A stretch of 64,000 bases of DNA from NCBI GenBank assembly GCA_002362105.1, contig DETD01000001.1, positions 62,001-126,000 of the forward strand, given 5' to 3'. Shown in pieces: positions 7,807 through 15,663 of the stretch; the first letter of the stretch is position 1, and the number at the start of each line of letters is the position of its first letter. Source of the DNA: Bacteroidales bacterium UBA3297. Its GTDB lineage: Bacteria > Bacteroidota > Bacteroidia > Bacteroidales > Paludibacteraceae. The notes under the pieces are model-generated. The model was not told the origin of the DNA. It was given only the letters and a program-made list of their open reading frames with translations, and did not search any database. Both the position numbers and the translations under genes were made by a program.

Positions 7807-10800
7807 ATGTATTCATACGCAGACACTGCACATACTCAAATTCAAAAAAGGGCCATAAACGTTCTGCTATTTCTATGCATATTTTGTTTCTCGTCTTTTT
7901 CAGCAGAAGAATACGGGATATTTGACCATTATACTGTTAACGACGGACTTATCTCAAACCGTGTATTTTCCCTAACAACAGACAAGAATGGTTTTATTTG
8001 GGCATCTACCGATTTTGGATTGGAGCAATTCGATGGTAAAAACTTCATACACCACCGCAAAAAAGACTATCCGGAATTACCACGCGAAGACTTTATCTTT
8101 GTCCACCGTCTGAAGAATGGAAACATTACTGCCGGAGGCTATAATGGTTTGTTGGTAGAATACAATCCAGAAAAAGACATTTTCAAAAATGTAATGCCAA
8201 AGGAGTTTAATGAGACTTTCTATAAAGAATCTTTAGCTATCACTTACTCTTCAAAGGGGACCCAGTATGTCATCACTAATGCGGGGGCCTACACATTCGA
8301 CAAGGAGAAAAACGAATACTCGAGCGACAACATATTATTTAGAATCACAAAAAATATGTATGTCCGTTCTCTACACATCGATTCGAAAGGCCGCTACTGG
8401 ATTGGCTCCATCGACTCTGTTGTCGTAAAGAACGCCAACGGAACTCCAGCCTATACCTATTCGTCAAAAGGAGAAGCCGGAAGTTTTGTCCGTACAATCA
8501 TTACTTTAGGAGACAACAAACTAGCGGTTGCCTCCCAGAAGAACGAAATATGGATATTCGACGAGTCTGCCGACAACATAAGCGACCCCGTCATCGTTAA
8601 AACACCTTTCTCTTGTATCACCAACATCATCAGAGACCGGAGCGGCAGGTACTGGTTCCCTACCGATGGTAACGGACTTTGGTACACCAACCAAGAGTTA
8701 ACACAAAAGGCTACGTTCACAAAGCTGATACCTTACAACGCCTCTACAGACGAAATGAACAAGATCTACTCCATCATAGAAGACCACGATGGAGAAATAT
8801 GGTTCAGCACACAGAATTCTGGCATTTGGCGATACCGCAAAAACAGTATCTCTGGTATTTCCACATCATCGGACTTCGGGTTTCCTCCGGCTGTGTGCAC
8901 AGCCTTCACCGAAGACGACGACCACAACCTGATTGTAAGTGTTGACGGAGGAGGCCTGTACTCCATCACGCCCAAACAGAAAATCAAAAAACTGATTAGC
9001 CTACCCAACAACAACATCTCGGACCTGACACGAACTCCAAACGGCATATGCTATGCTGCCACATGGGGCGGAGGCCTATACCAATACAATCCGAAGACCA
9101 ATAGCGCGAAAAGAGAACAATTTACCGGCATCAGCAACCCTTGTAACAGCTTTTTCGGCATAAACACACTTAACGGAACCGATTTATACGCCTGTTCCGC
9201 AGGAGACGGATTATACCGTCTGCGCAAAAACGACAGCCATTGGAGTCGAATTTTGTTAAACGACTCCGTTTCCGACGCTTCAAACAAATGGATTATGTTC
9301 TCTTATTCAGATTCTCAAGACGCCATTTGGGTTAGCTCGTCGTCGGCCTTGTGGTTGTTAAAGGACTCTGGTGCCAAATTGGTCACAAAAGGCAAAAACA
9401 ACGAGAAAAAACTCGTTCCGCTGCAAGTTTTCGACATGAAAGGAGACGGCAACGGATACGTATTTGCCGCTTCTAACGACGGCATAAAAAGAATAACGCC
9501 AAACGGTGATATCGAAGACATCGACTTTGTTCCGACCTGCTTGTTCCGCATAATTCTTAAAGACGACGATGGAAAATACTGGGCTGCGGGCGATAGCGGC
9601 ATCTACACGTTCGACTACAAGAGCAGAACCTGTTCAAAGCTTCCCGGCAATTTTTCTGCCGTTGCAACAAACTACTTCTACTACAGAGCAGGATACAAAG
9701 CCTCAGACGGGAAACTCTACTTCGGTACAAACGTCGGTTACCTCTGTGTAGACCCCAAAGGGCTATCGCTTGAAACGACTATAAGGCATCTTTCTTTCTC
9801 TACCCTATCGATTGGGAACAAGAAAATTGCCGTTTCTGAAGCACCCCTTAACGGCACCCAACTGTCAGAAAAGACCGAAATTGAGCTACCCTACGGAATG
9901 ACCGATGTGTCCTTTTCTGTGCAGCTAGCCGATTTTGCAGTTGTAGACAAGGCGCAATGCCAATACCGCCTTGTTGGGTTACAAGACGAATGGCAGAACG
10001 TGAGTTCCGACCGGATTATCCGTTTCTCTTATATACCAACTGGCAAATACACACTAGAAGTAAGGGCTTTCCGCTCGAACGACAAATGCGAAGAGAAGAC
10101 CATTTCGCTGAACCTGACCATACTGCCTCCTTTGTGGCAAACGTGGTGGTTCATTACGCTTTCTATCATAGCCATAGTTCTGCTCTCCATCCTAATCCAC
10201 AAAAGAAGGGTAAGACGGCTCGTAGAAAAGAAGAACGAGTTGAACGAACAAGTCACCCTTCGCACCATTGAGTTGAAAAACGCACTGAAAGATAAAGACA
10301 ACTTGATATCCGTCATTGGTCACGACCTGCGGAACCCAATGTTCGCAATTGTGGTCGCATTGGAGAACTGGCTTAAGAAAGAACCGACAATGAGCAACGA
10401 AGCCAAGCACCACCTTATAGAAGAAGTGCTCAAGTCGGCAAAAACACTTCAAAGCGAAATGCTGAAACTGCTCAAATGGGCCCGTTCGAAGCAAAACGAC
10501 ATAGTTTGCAAGCCACAAGACATCGATATTGAGGACCTGGTTAACAATGCCCTTCTTTTAAGTGAAGAACTGCTTAAAGAGAAAGGTATAACCTGCCATA
10601 AGGACATTTCAATCACGCACAAGGCCTACGCAGACGACCGCATGGTCAGCACTGTTATCCGCAATATTCTTGGTAACGCCATCAAATATACAAACCGTAA
10701 TGGCGACATCACCATAAAAGTATGGGAGGACACAAGAGAGATGCATATTGCTGTGAAGGACACGGGAGTTGGCATGCCTGCCGATGTGTTAGCAAAAATC

Positions 10801-11844
10801 CGCTCGGGCAACCAGACCGAAATGACAAGTCGTTCGGGAACAGACAACGAAGAAGGCACTGGTTTAGGTCTGAATATCTGTAAAAACTATATCCAACAAA
10901 ACAATGGTACTCTACAAGCAGAAAGCAAGGAGGGAGAAGGCACATGCATCACAATCAGCCTGCCTATCTCTGTTTCCGAGCCAGCAGTCATACAGAACAA
11001 TCCAACCGAAACTTTAGGGAAGGAACAGATTCCGGAAGAAATTGTCGCAGGAAATGTCATCCTTGTTGTTGACGACAACCCTCTGATTTGCGAAAACATG
11101 AAAGCACTGCTTTCCGACATTTGTGAAGTCAAGACCGCTAATAACGGGAAAGAGGCACTAGACATAGTTTCTGAGAACGAGATAGACCTTATTTTAAGCG
11201 ATGTCGACATGCCAGTTATGGACGGTATAGAATTCTGCACCCGTCTGCAACAAGACGAAAGTGCGTCCCATATTCCTTTGCTATTCGTATCGGGACGCAT
11301 CGAGGAGAATGTCCGCCTACAAGGATTGTCGAAAGGAGCCATCGACTATATAACAAAACCTTTCAACCAAGAAGAGTTGTTAATCAAACTATGCAGTTTG
11401 TTTAACCATCGAGCCCTTATGCGCAGCCATATTTTGGCAAACATTATGCAGAATAAAGATTTGTCGGATAAGGCCAATGAACCAGAAACTGCAGAAGAAG
11501 ATAACGCAATAATAGAGAACAACCCTTTCCTAATCAAGTTTATGGACACTATACGCCAAAAATACACCGATCCAAGGCTGTCGGTTGAAGATTTGGCTGA
11601 AGATATGTGTGTAAGCACTTCGACTCTACTCCGGCGCATAAAAACCGTTGTAGGCAAGTCGCCAGGACAGCTGTTAGGAGAATTCCGCCTGAACGAAGCA
11701 ATGAGGCAGTTGAAGAACGATGAAAACCTTTCTATTAGCGACGTTGCTTACGCAGTAGGATTCTCTGATTTGTCTTACTTCTGCAAAAAGTTCAAGGCTT
11801 ATTTCGGTGTAAGTCCGACTGTTGCGAGAACAAAAAACGACTGA
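7807..11844 (+). CDS. Hybrid two-component system regulator (HTCS)
   Basis: A 1,345-residue one-protein signalling system of the kind that controls polysaccharide use in Bacteroidales. The start is placed at the ATG at 7807, directly before a signal-anchor; a TTG-started extension to 7702 has no support. Order: periplasmic two-propeller sensor built from Reg_prop repeats (about 40-670, such as TDKNGFIWASTDFG), Y_Y_Y domain, membrane span (about 776-798), HisKA with phospho-acceptor His839 in IGHDLRN, HATPase with NILGNA, DTGVGMP and GTGLGL boxes, receiver with phospho-acceptor Asp1132 (SDVDMP) and Lys1184 (TKPF), and a C-terminal AraC-type HTH (about 1240-1345). All key phosphorelay residues are intact. 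It follows the composite hydrolase, so hemicellulose oligosaccharides are the likely ligand; no SusC/SusD genes are present. Confidence 0.93.
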   Translation: MYSYADTAHTQIQKRAINVLLFLCIFCFSSFSAEEYGIFDHYTVNDGLISNRVFSLTTDKNGFIWASTDFGLEQFDGKNFIHHRKKDYPELPREDFIFVHRLKNGNITAGGYNGLLVEYNPEKDIFKNVMPKEFNETFYKESLAITYSSKGTQYVITNAGAYTFDKEKNEYSSDNILFRITKNMYVRSLHIDSKGRYWIGSIDSVVVKNANGTPAYTYSSKGEAGSFVRTIITLGDNKLAVASQKNEIWIFDESADNISDPVIVKTPFSCITNIIRDRSGRYWFPTDGNGLWYTNQELTQKATFTKLIPYNASTDEMNKIYSIIEDHDGEIWFSTQNSGIWRYRKNSISGISTSSDFGFPPAVCTAFTEDDDHNLIVSVDGGGLYSITPKQKIKKLISLPNNNISDLTRTPNGICYAATWGGGLYQYNPKTNSAKREQFTGISNPCNSFFGINTLNGTDLYACSAGDGLYRLRKNDSHWSRILLNDSVSDASNKWIMFSYSDSQDAIWVSSSSALWLLKDSGAKLVTKGKNNEKKLVPLQVFDMKGDGNGYVFAASNDGIKRITPNGDIEDIDFVPTCLFRIILKDDDGKYWAAGDSGIYTFDYKSRTCSKLPGNFSAVATNYFYYRAGYKASDGKLYFGTNVGYLCVDPKGLSLETTIRHLSFSTLSIGNKKIAVSEAPLNGTQLSEKTEIELPYGMTDVSFSVQLADFAVVDKAQCQYRLVGLQDEWQNVSSDRIIRFSYIPTGKYTLEVRAFRSNDKCEEKTISLNLTILPPLWQTWWFITLSIIAIVLLSILIHKRRVRRLVEKKNELNEQVTLRTIELKNALKDKDNLISVIGHDLRNPMFAIVVALENWLKKEPTMSNEAKHHLIEEVLKSAKTLQSEMLKLLKWARSKQNDIVCKPQDIDIEDLVNNALLLSEELLKEKGITCHKDISITHKAYADDRMVSTVIRNILGNAIKYTNRNGDITIKVWEDTREMHIAVKDTGVGMPADVLAKIRSGNQTEMTSRSGTDNEEGTGLGLNICKNYIQQNNGTLQAESKEGEGTCITISLPISVSEPAVIQNNPTETLGKEQIPEEIVAGNVILVVDDNPLICENMKALLSDICEVKTANNGKEALDIVSENEIDLILSDVDMPVMDGIEFCTRLQQDESASHIPLLFVSGRIEENVRLQGLSKGAIDYITKPFNQEELLIKLCSLFNHRALMRSHILANIMQNKDLSDKANEPETAEEDNAIIENNPFLIKFMDTIRQKYTDPRLSVEDLAEDMCVSTSTLLRRIKTVVGKSPGQLLGEFRLNEAMRQLKNDENLSISDVAYAVGFSDLSYFCKKFKAYFGVSPTVARTKND

Positions 11845-11989
11845 CCCTATATTGTGTTCACAGAAGCAGGCGTTGCCACACGGCAAAAGACATTCTACTT
11901 CCGCACATAAACAGTTTACTATTTGCAATGCTATTCACGTCATTTTATGGCGCAAATAGACCCGCTAATCACACCATAATTTTTTCGTT

Positions 11990-12541
11990 ATGAAATTTGT
12001 TTACATTTAGCAACACTCGGAATGGCCACATTATTTCTTGGGAAAGTCCGAAATACAGAATCGGCTTGCGGCTATCCGCTACAAGCAGGGGCAGTTGACA
12101 GGTATGATGACTGTTCTTGGTCTGAATGTACAAAAATCCTCCTCGCTGGAAGTTCAGACAATGGATATTGTGAAGTCGTGTGAGATTGAGGGTGTGATAC
12201 TCAAATCCGAACGGGTGCGATCTTCTGTGGCCCGACATTTAGGGGTTGAGTAGAAAGGGCTTCCCGAACCATTATACAGAAGGGGTGGTTGAGGTAATGA
12301 TGGATGCCGAGAGAAACGCAGCTGCGCCACTGACCGCAGATCGCCTTTTTTGGCTAGCACGCCGCATTGTTCCCTACCGGAAGAAGTGGAATGTATAAAA
12401 TAACCGTGGGCGATTGGAGAAAAGGTGACGAACCTATGCAAGTGGTCTCGGACGCTAAGGGGCACGATGTTGTGCATTACGAGGCTCCAACTTCCGAGGC
12501 TGTGCCCGAAATGATGCACGATTTTTTGACCTATAGGTCTT
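11990..12541 (+). pseudogene. Degraded and truncated Fic-family gene (DUF4172-Fic type)
   Basis: Reading across frames on the plus strand gives the N-terminal half of a Fic (AMP-transferase-like) protein of the type that begins with a DUF4172 domain. The ATG at 11990 leads into VYI, then an amber TAG at 12008-12010 where family members have Trp, then QHSEWPHY. The frame continues through IQNRLAAIRYKQG, the SLEVQTMDIVKSCEIEG inhibitory-helix-like region and RVRSSVARHLG to a stop near 12251. Further homology resumes in other frames: EGVVEVMMDAE, then GRSGMYKITVGDWRKGDE and VHYEAPTSEAVPEMM, ending at about 12541. The catalytic HPFxxGNGR segment is absent, because the gene is cut where IS3 sequence begins. 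At least one nonsense mutation and two frameshifts show it is dead. Confidence 0.8.
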
Positions 12542-13046
12542 AAAGCTCCCGACGTGTCTAGACTGGAAGAGAGGTCATAACCAACTATCTTCTTTGAGTA
12601 GGCATCTGTTATGAGCGCAAGGTACATATGTCTGTTTCTACAGCCCACATAGGTTATATCCGACACCCCAACCTGTTCTGGCTCTTTTATTTCCATTTTC
12701 TCCACCAGGTTCTTATGCTTGTGGAACCTGTGGTGGGAGCGGTACGGCTTTATCAGCATGCCGTTGGCCTTTAAAATGGCAAACATTTTGTCTCTTCCCA
12801 CATGTAGAGCGCGCGCATTTGGTCATAAAGGCAGTAGTAGGTTTTCCTGCAGCCGAGACGAGGCATCTCTAACCTGATTCTCCCTACTTCGGAGACTACC
12901 TTTTCCACCTTCTCTTGACGTCTGGTCTGGCGCCAAACGGATCTGTAAAATTACTGTCTGCTATAACCGAGCAGTCCGCAGATGGACTGGATTGTCAATC
13001 CCTTGTCTTTCTTGTATTTCCTGACTGCTCGGCTGAGGAGTTTTTT
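12542..13046 (-). pseudogene. IS3-family transposase OrfB fragment
   Basis: After a -1 slip at the A AAA AAC heptamer the frame reads KKLLSRAVRKYKKDKGL and LTIQSICGLLGYSRQ, the classic start of IS3 OrfB. It then meets a TAA stop (12951-12953), continues through RLGCRKTYY and YDQMRAL, and shifts frame in a GC repeat near 12805-12816. After the shift it reads HVGRDKMFAILKANG, the HTH_21 segment and the first catalytic Asp of the DDE integrase core (VSDITYVG). It ends after DLSSSLDTSGAL, losing the second Asp and the Glu. A longer open frame that appears to continue to 12154 is only the antisense of the fic remnant. Confidence 0.82.
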
Positions 13047-13420
13047 CTTATGTCGATTTTATACTCCTTTTCCGCCATATCTATCATCATGTCGAAAAAT
13101 GCGGACTTGTGGTCCGTCATTTCTACCTGGTGCTCCAGACGCGCATTCCTTCGTTCCAATTCCTTTATCCGGGCTTCCAGCTCCAGTATTTGTTTGGCCT
13201 TTGATTTCTCCATTTTGCTGCTTTTTACATATTCTAGATCAAATGTACCATATTTATCCAACCAACGCCTTATGGTTGACTCACTTTGTATGCCATATTT
13301 CCTTGCTATGGCATACATTCCTATAGATGTGGTCTCTAATTCTCTGATTACTGACATTTTAAAGGACATGGGGTAATCCTTTTGTGTGCGTTTCTTGTAA
13401 TTGATGTTTTCGTTCTGCAT
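12995..13420 (-). CDS. IS3-family transposase OrfA
   Basis: A 141-residue OrfA with an N-terminal helix-turn-helix for binding the inverted repeat (IARKYGIQSESTIRRWLDK, about residues 38-56) and a C-terminal leucine-zipper-like coiled coil (about 75-105, rich in Glu, Leu and Arg). The reading frame is intact, starting at the ATG at 13420, 42 bases inside the presumed left end. Because OrfB is broken, the element cannot move by itself; OrfA alone could at most bind related ends. In IS3 elements OrfA also represses transposition. Confidence 0.85.
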   Translation of the reverse strand: MQNENINYKKRTQKDYPMSFKMSVIRELETTSIGMYAIARKYGIQSESTIRRWLDKYGTFDLEYVKSSKMEKSKAKQILELEARIKELERRNARLEHQVEMTDHKSAFFDMMIDMAEKEYKIDIRKNSSAEQSGNTRKTRD

Positions 13421-13471
13421 TTTGTTACTTTTTATTTTGTAACGCTATTTTAGGACTAGACAAGCTTTAAA

Positions 13472-13503
13472 CAAAAAGAGGGCATATCATTTGACATACC
13501 CTC
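13472..13503 (-). terminator. Intrinsic terminator of the FISUMP-protein gene
   Basis: On the minus strand, GAGGGTATGTC pairs with GATATGCCCTC (11 bp including two G-U pairs) around a 4-base AAAT loop, followed by TTTTTG. It lies 45 bases after the stop codon of the gene at 13548-15422. Confidence 0.75.
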
Positions 13504-13547
13504 CTTATGCGTAAATCATTACGGCAGCAGACTTCCGTAAGTAAGTC

Positions 13548-15422
13548 TCATTTTAGAACAACCTTGGTTGATAGGTTACCAACAGTTACCACATAAACAC
13601 CATTCGGGACAGAGAGCGAGATGTGGGCATTGCCGTCATAGGCAGTTTTTGCAGTTCTTACAATATTGCCACTCATGTCAAACAATTGGATGTTGGCACA
13701 CGGTTGTGCATTGTTAATGTGTAGGATTCCGTTTTCGGCATAAATTTGTAGAGCTTGGTTGCAGACGTTTACAACACTATTGAAACTTGACACAACAGCA
13801 CGCACACAACAACCGAGGTAGCGTTCATAGATCGACCAGTCACTTCCAGTTTGATCAAAATGATACAAATACGCATGTTGAGGGTAGTCAGTACAAAGTG
13901 CAGACGACCAACATAAGCATCCGTCGCTGAAGACAAGGTTCAAACCATCACGCAAACCAGTTGCAGGAAAGAAAATCTGGTTGCCGTTAGTTTTTGAAAT
14001 ACCCACAACACCCGAAACACCTGTGCCGTTGTAGTCGTTTGTATTCCACCATATACAGCCATATGCCAACTCACCCAATTCGTTCATAGTAGGCATTCTC
14101 CAAGCACTTCCCCAATTCGCTATCGCAGCATCGTCCGCCGCTTCCAACACAGTTTTGTCATCAACGATGCCATTGTAAAGTATTGTACAATACTTGTTCA
14201 GTTTGTATAAAATAAGACCATATTGGGCAAATGTATTATCTGCAGAGTTCCACTTATAGTTTTTCTCATTGTAATCCCACTTTTTGTTAATTTCGCCCCA
14301 TGCGAAATAACTGCCATACTCGGTCGGTTTAGTCGCTCCAATATTACAAGTAGCCCATAGCGTTCCACTTTCTAATCCCAAATCTACATAGTCATAACCC
14401 TCAACCTGTCCACTAACCATACATTCCTTGTATTGAGCGTACACTTTCAAGTCTTTTGTGACATTTATGAAAGATGAATCGCTCCAACCGACAAACTTGT
14501 AACCATCTAAAGTAGGAGCAAAGACCTTTTTTGCTGAATTTCCTTCCTTTACCAACTGTTTTTCAATTAGCACACTATCATGTGTGAAAAAAGAAACATT
14601 AAATGAAAGTAATTCTCTGTAAAGAGCATAGATTTTCATATCATTGGTCACATTGGTAAAAGAAGAGTCGCTCCAACCGATAAACTTGTAACCATCTAAA
14701 ATGGGAGCAACAACTGTTTTTGCAGACATTCCTTCCTCAACAACCTGATTTGCAATCAATACACTGTCCTTTGTATAGAATGAGACAATATACCCCTGTG
14801 GAAGTACCGCACGGACACTTAAACCGCTATAGCGACTTCCCCAAGCATTAATGATCGAACCAACGGCATGGGTGCAAAGTTCGTACGCACTTTTCGAACC
14901 TGATTCATCAAAATACGATGTAGACGACCAGTAGTAGCCATTATAGCCAACATAAAACAAGCCACAAACTCCAGCAGCAGGTAATATAATTTTGTTGCCG
15001 TTAATGGCGGATGTACCCACAAGAACTTTTATACCACTACCATTAAAGTCAGTTTCTGTCTCCCAGTTGCAACTATTTATCAACTCTTTCTGTTCCTCTA
15101 CAGTCGGCATGCGCCAACCCGCACCCCAATTCTTTGTTGCAGCATCATCCTCCGATTTCAATACACACTTACCATAATACTTATTCCAATTATAGTCTTC
15201 CGCGTTATAATCCTCCTTTGGGCTCGTCTCGCCCCATGCGAAGTAGTCTCCATATTCTATTGGCTTGGTTGCACCCACATTGTAAGTCGCCCATCTAATG
15301 CCACTCGGCAAACCAAGGTCCACGTAGTCATACCCCCCAATATTTCCACTAACAGTCTGTGCAGAACTTTCCATTCCGTATAAAGCAAAAAACACAGCCA
15401 GTACTTTTAATAAATTTCTCAT
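13548..15422 (-). CDS. T9SS-exported surface protein with two FISUMP-like domains and two InlB-type repeats
   Basis: A 624-residue secreted protein. A signal peptide (1-21, ending SSAQ) is followed by a FISUMP-like domain (about 27-208) with GYDYVDLGLPSG, ATYNVGATKP, FAWGE, WRMPT and YWSS motifs; two 63-residue InlB/Listeria-Bacteroides-type repeats (about 210-335, each with DGYKF[IV]GWSDSSF); a second FISUMP-like domain (about 338-555); and a C-terminal T9SS sorting domain (about 560-624) with NIQLFDMSGNIV, NGVYVVTVG and a final Lys. FISUMP domains were named from Fibrobacter succinogenes and have no established biochemical role; InlB-type repeats are common in adhesins. A surface-binding role is an inference. 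The gene has its own terminator and sits alone between the IS3 remnant and guaA. Confidence 0.85.
   Translation of the reverse strand: MRNLLKVLAVFFALYGMESSAQTVSGNIGGYDYVDLGLPSGIRWATYNVGATKPIEYGDYFAWGETSPKEDYNAEDYNWNKYYGKCVLKSEDDAATKNWGAGWRMPTVEEQKELINSCNWETETDFNGSGIKVLVGTSAINGNKIILPAAGVCGLFYVGYNGYYWSSTSYFDESGSKSAYELCTHAVGSIINAWGSRYSGLSVRAVLPQGYIVSFYTKDSVLIANQVVEEGMSAKTVVAPILDGYKFIGWSDSSFTNVTNDMKIYALYRELLSFNVSFFTHDSVLIEKQLVKEGNSAKKVFAPTLDGYKFVGWSDSSFINVTKDLKVYAQYKECMVSGQVEGYDYVDLGLESGTLWATCNIGATKPTEYGSYFAWGEINKKWDYNEKNYKWNSADNTFAQYGLILYKLNKYCTILYNGIVDDKTVLEAADDAAIANWGSAWRMPTMNELGELAYGCIWWNTNDYNGTGVSGVVGISKTNGNQIFFPATGLRDGLNLVFSDGCLCWSSALCTDYPQHAYLYHFDQTGSDWSIYERYLGCCVRAVVSSFNSVVNVCNQALQIYAENGILHINNAQPCANIQLFDMSGNIVRTAKTAYDGNAHISLSVPNGVYVVTVGNLSTKVVLK
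14418..14795 (-). repeat. Two tandem 189-bp units encoding InlB-type repeats
   Basis: Units at 14418-14606 and 14607-14795 encode two successive 63-residue repeats. They are very similar at DNA level in the central block (CTCCAACCGA then TAAACTTGTAACCATCTAAA), suggesting recent duplication or gene conversion. In-frame unit gain or loss would change the spacing between the two FISUMP domains. Confidence 0.8.
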
Positions 15423-15663
15423 TTCTTTTCTTGTTTATTCAACTCTTTTTATAATTATTCAAATCACAAAGATTATTCTTACAAACCAAATTGTAACTGG
15501 AGGCAAAGTTACAACTTTTAGGTCAAACCACCCCCCATATTTATATATTTACAACATATTTTTAACAATGCAGACACCGCACTATACCCTAAAAAACTTT
15601 ATCAAGTATAAACAAAAAATCGGTGACAGAAAACTGCCGCCGATTAGTATAAGTCAAAAGGAA

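Larger units (their letters stand above)
12542..13462 (-). mobile_element. Truncated IS3-family insertion sequence
   Basis: Remnant of an IS3-family element on the minus strand. The left end is probably at 13462, where the minus strand reads TGTCTAGTCCTAAAATAGC; the 5'-TG end fits the family. It holds an intact orfA, an A AAA AAC slippery heptamer (complement at 13040-13046) and a damaged orfB. The right end is missing: IS sequence stops at about 12542 and is joined to the fic remnant, so no second inverted repeat or target duplication can be found. The element lies ten bases from the terminator of the FISUMP-protein gene. Confidence 0.8.

Noticed and set aside
11969..12238. An 89-codon minus-strand open frame
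   Set aside because: It is the complement of the fic pseudogene and has no ribosome-binding region or family similarity.
12154..12541. Apparent C-terminal half of an IS3 transposase
   Set aside because: The sequence is the antisense of a Fic-gene remnant, and lacks the second Asp and Glu of the DDE core.
14418..14795. Possible CRISPR-like direct repeat
   Set aside because: There are only two units, 189 bp long, in frame within a protein-coding gene; there are no spacers.
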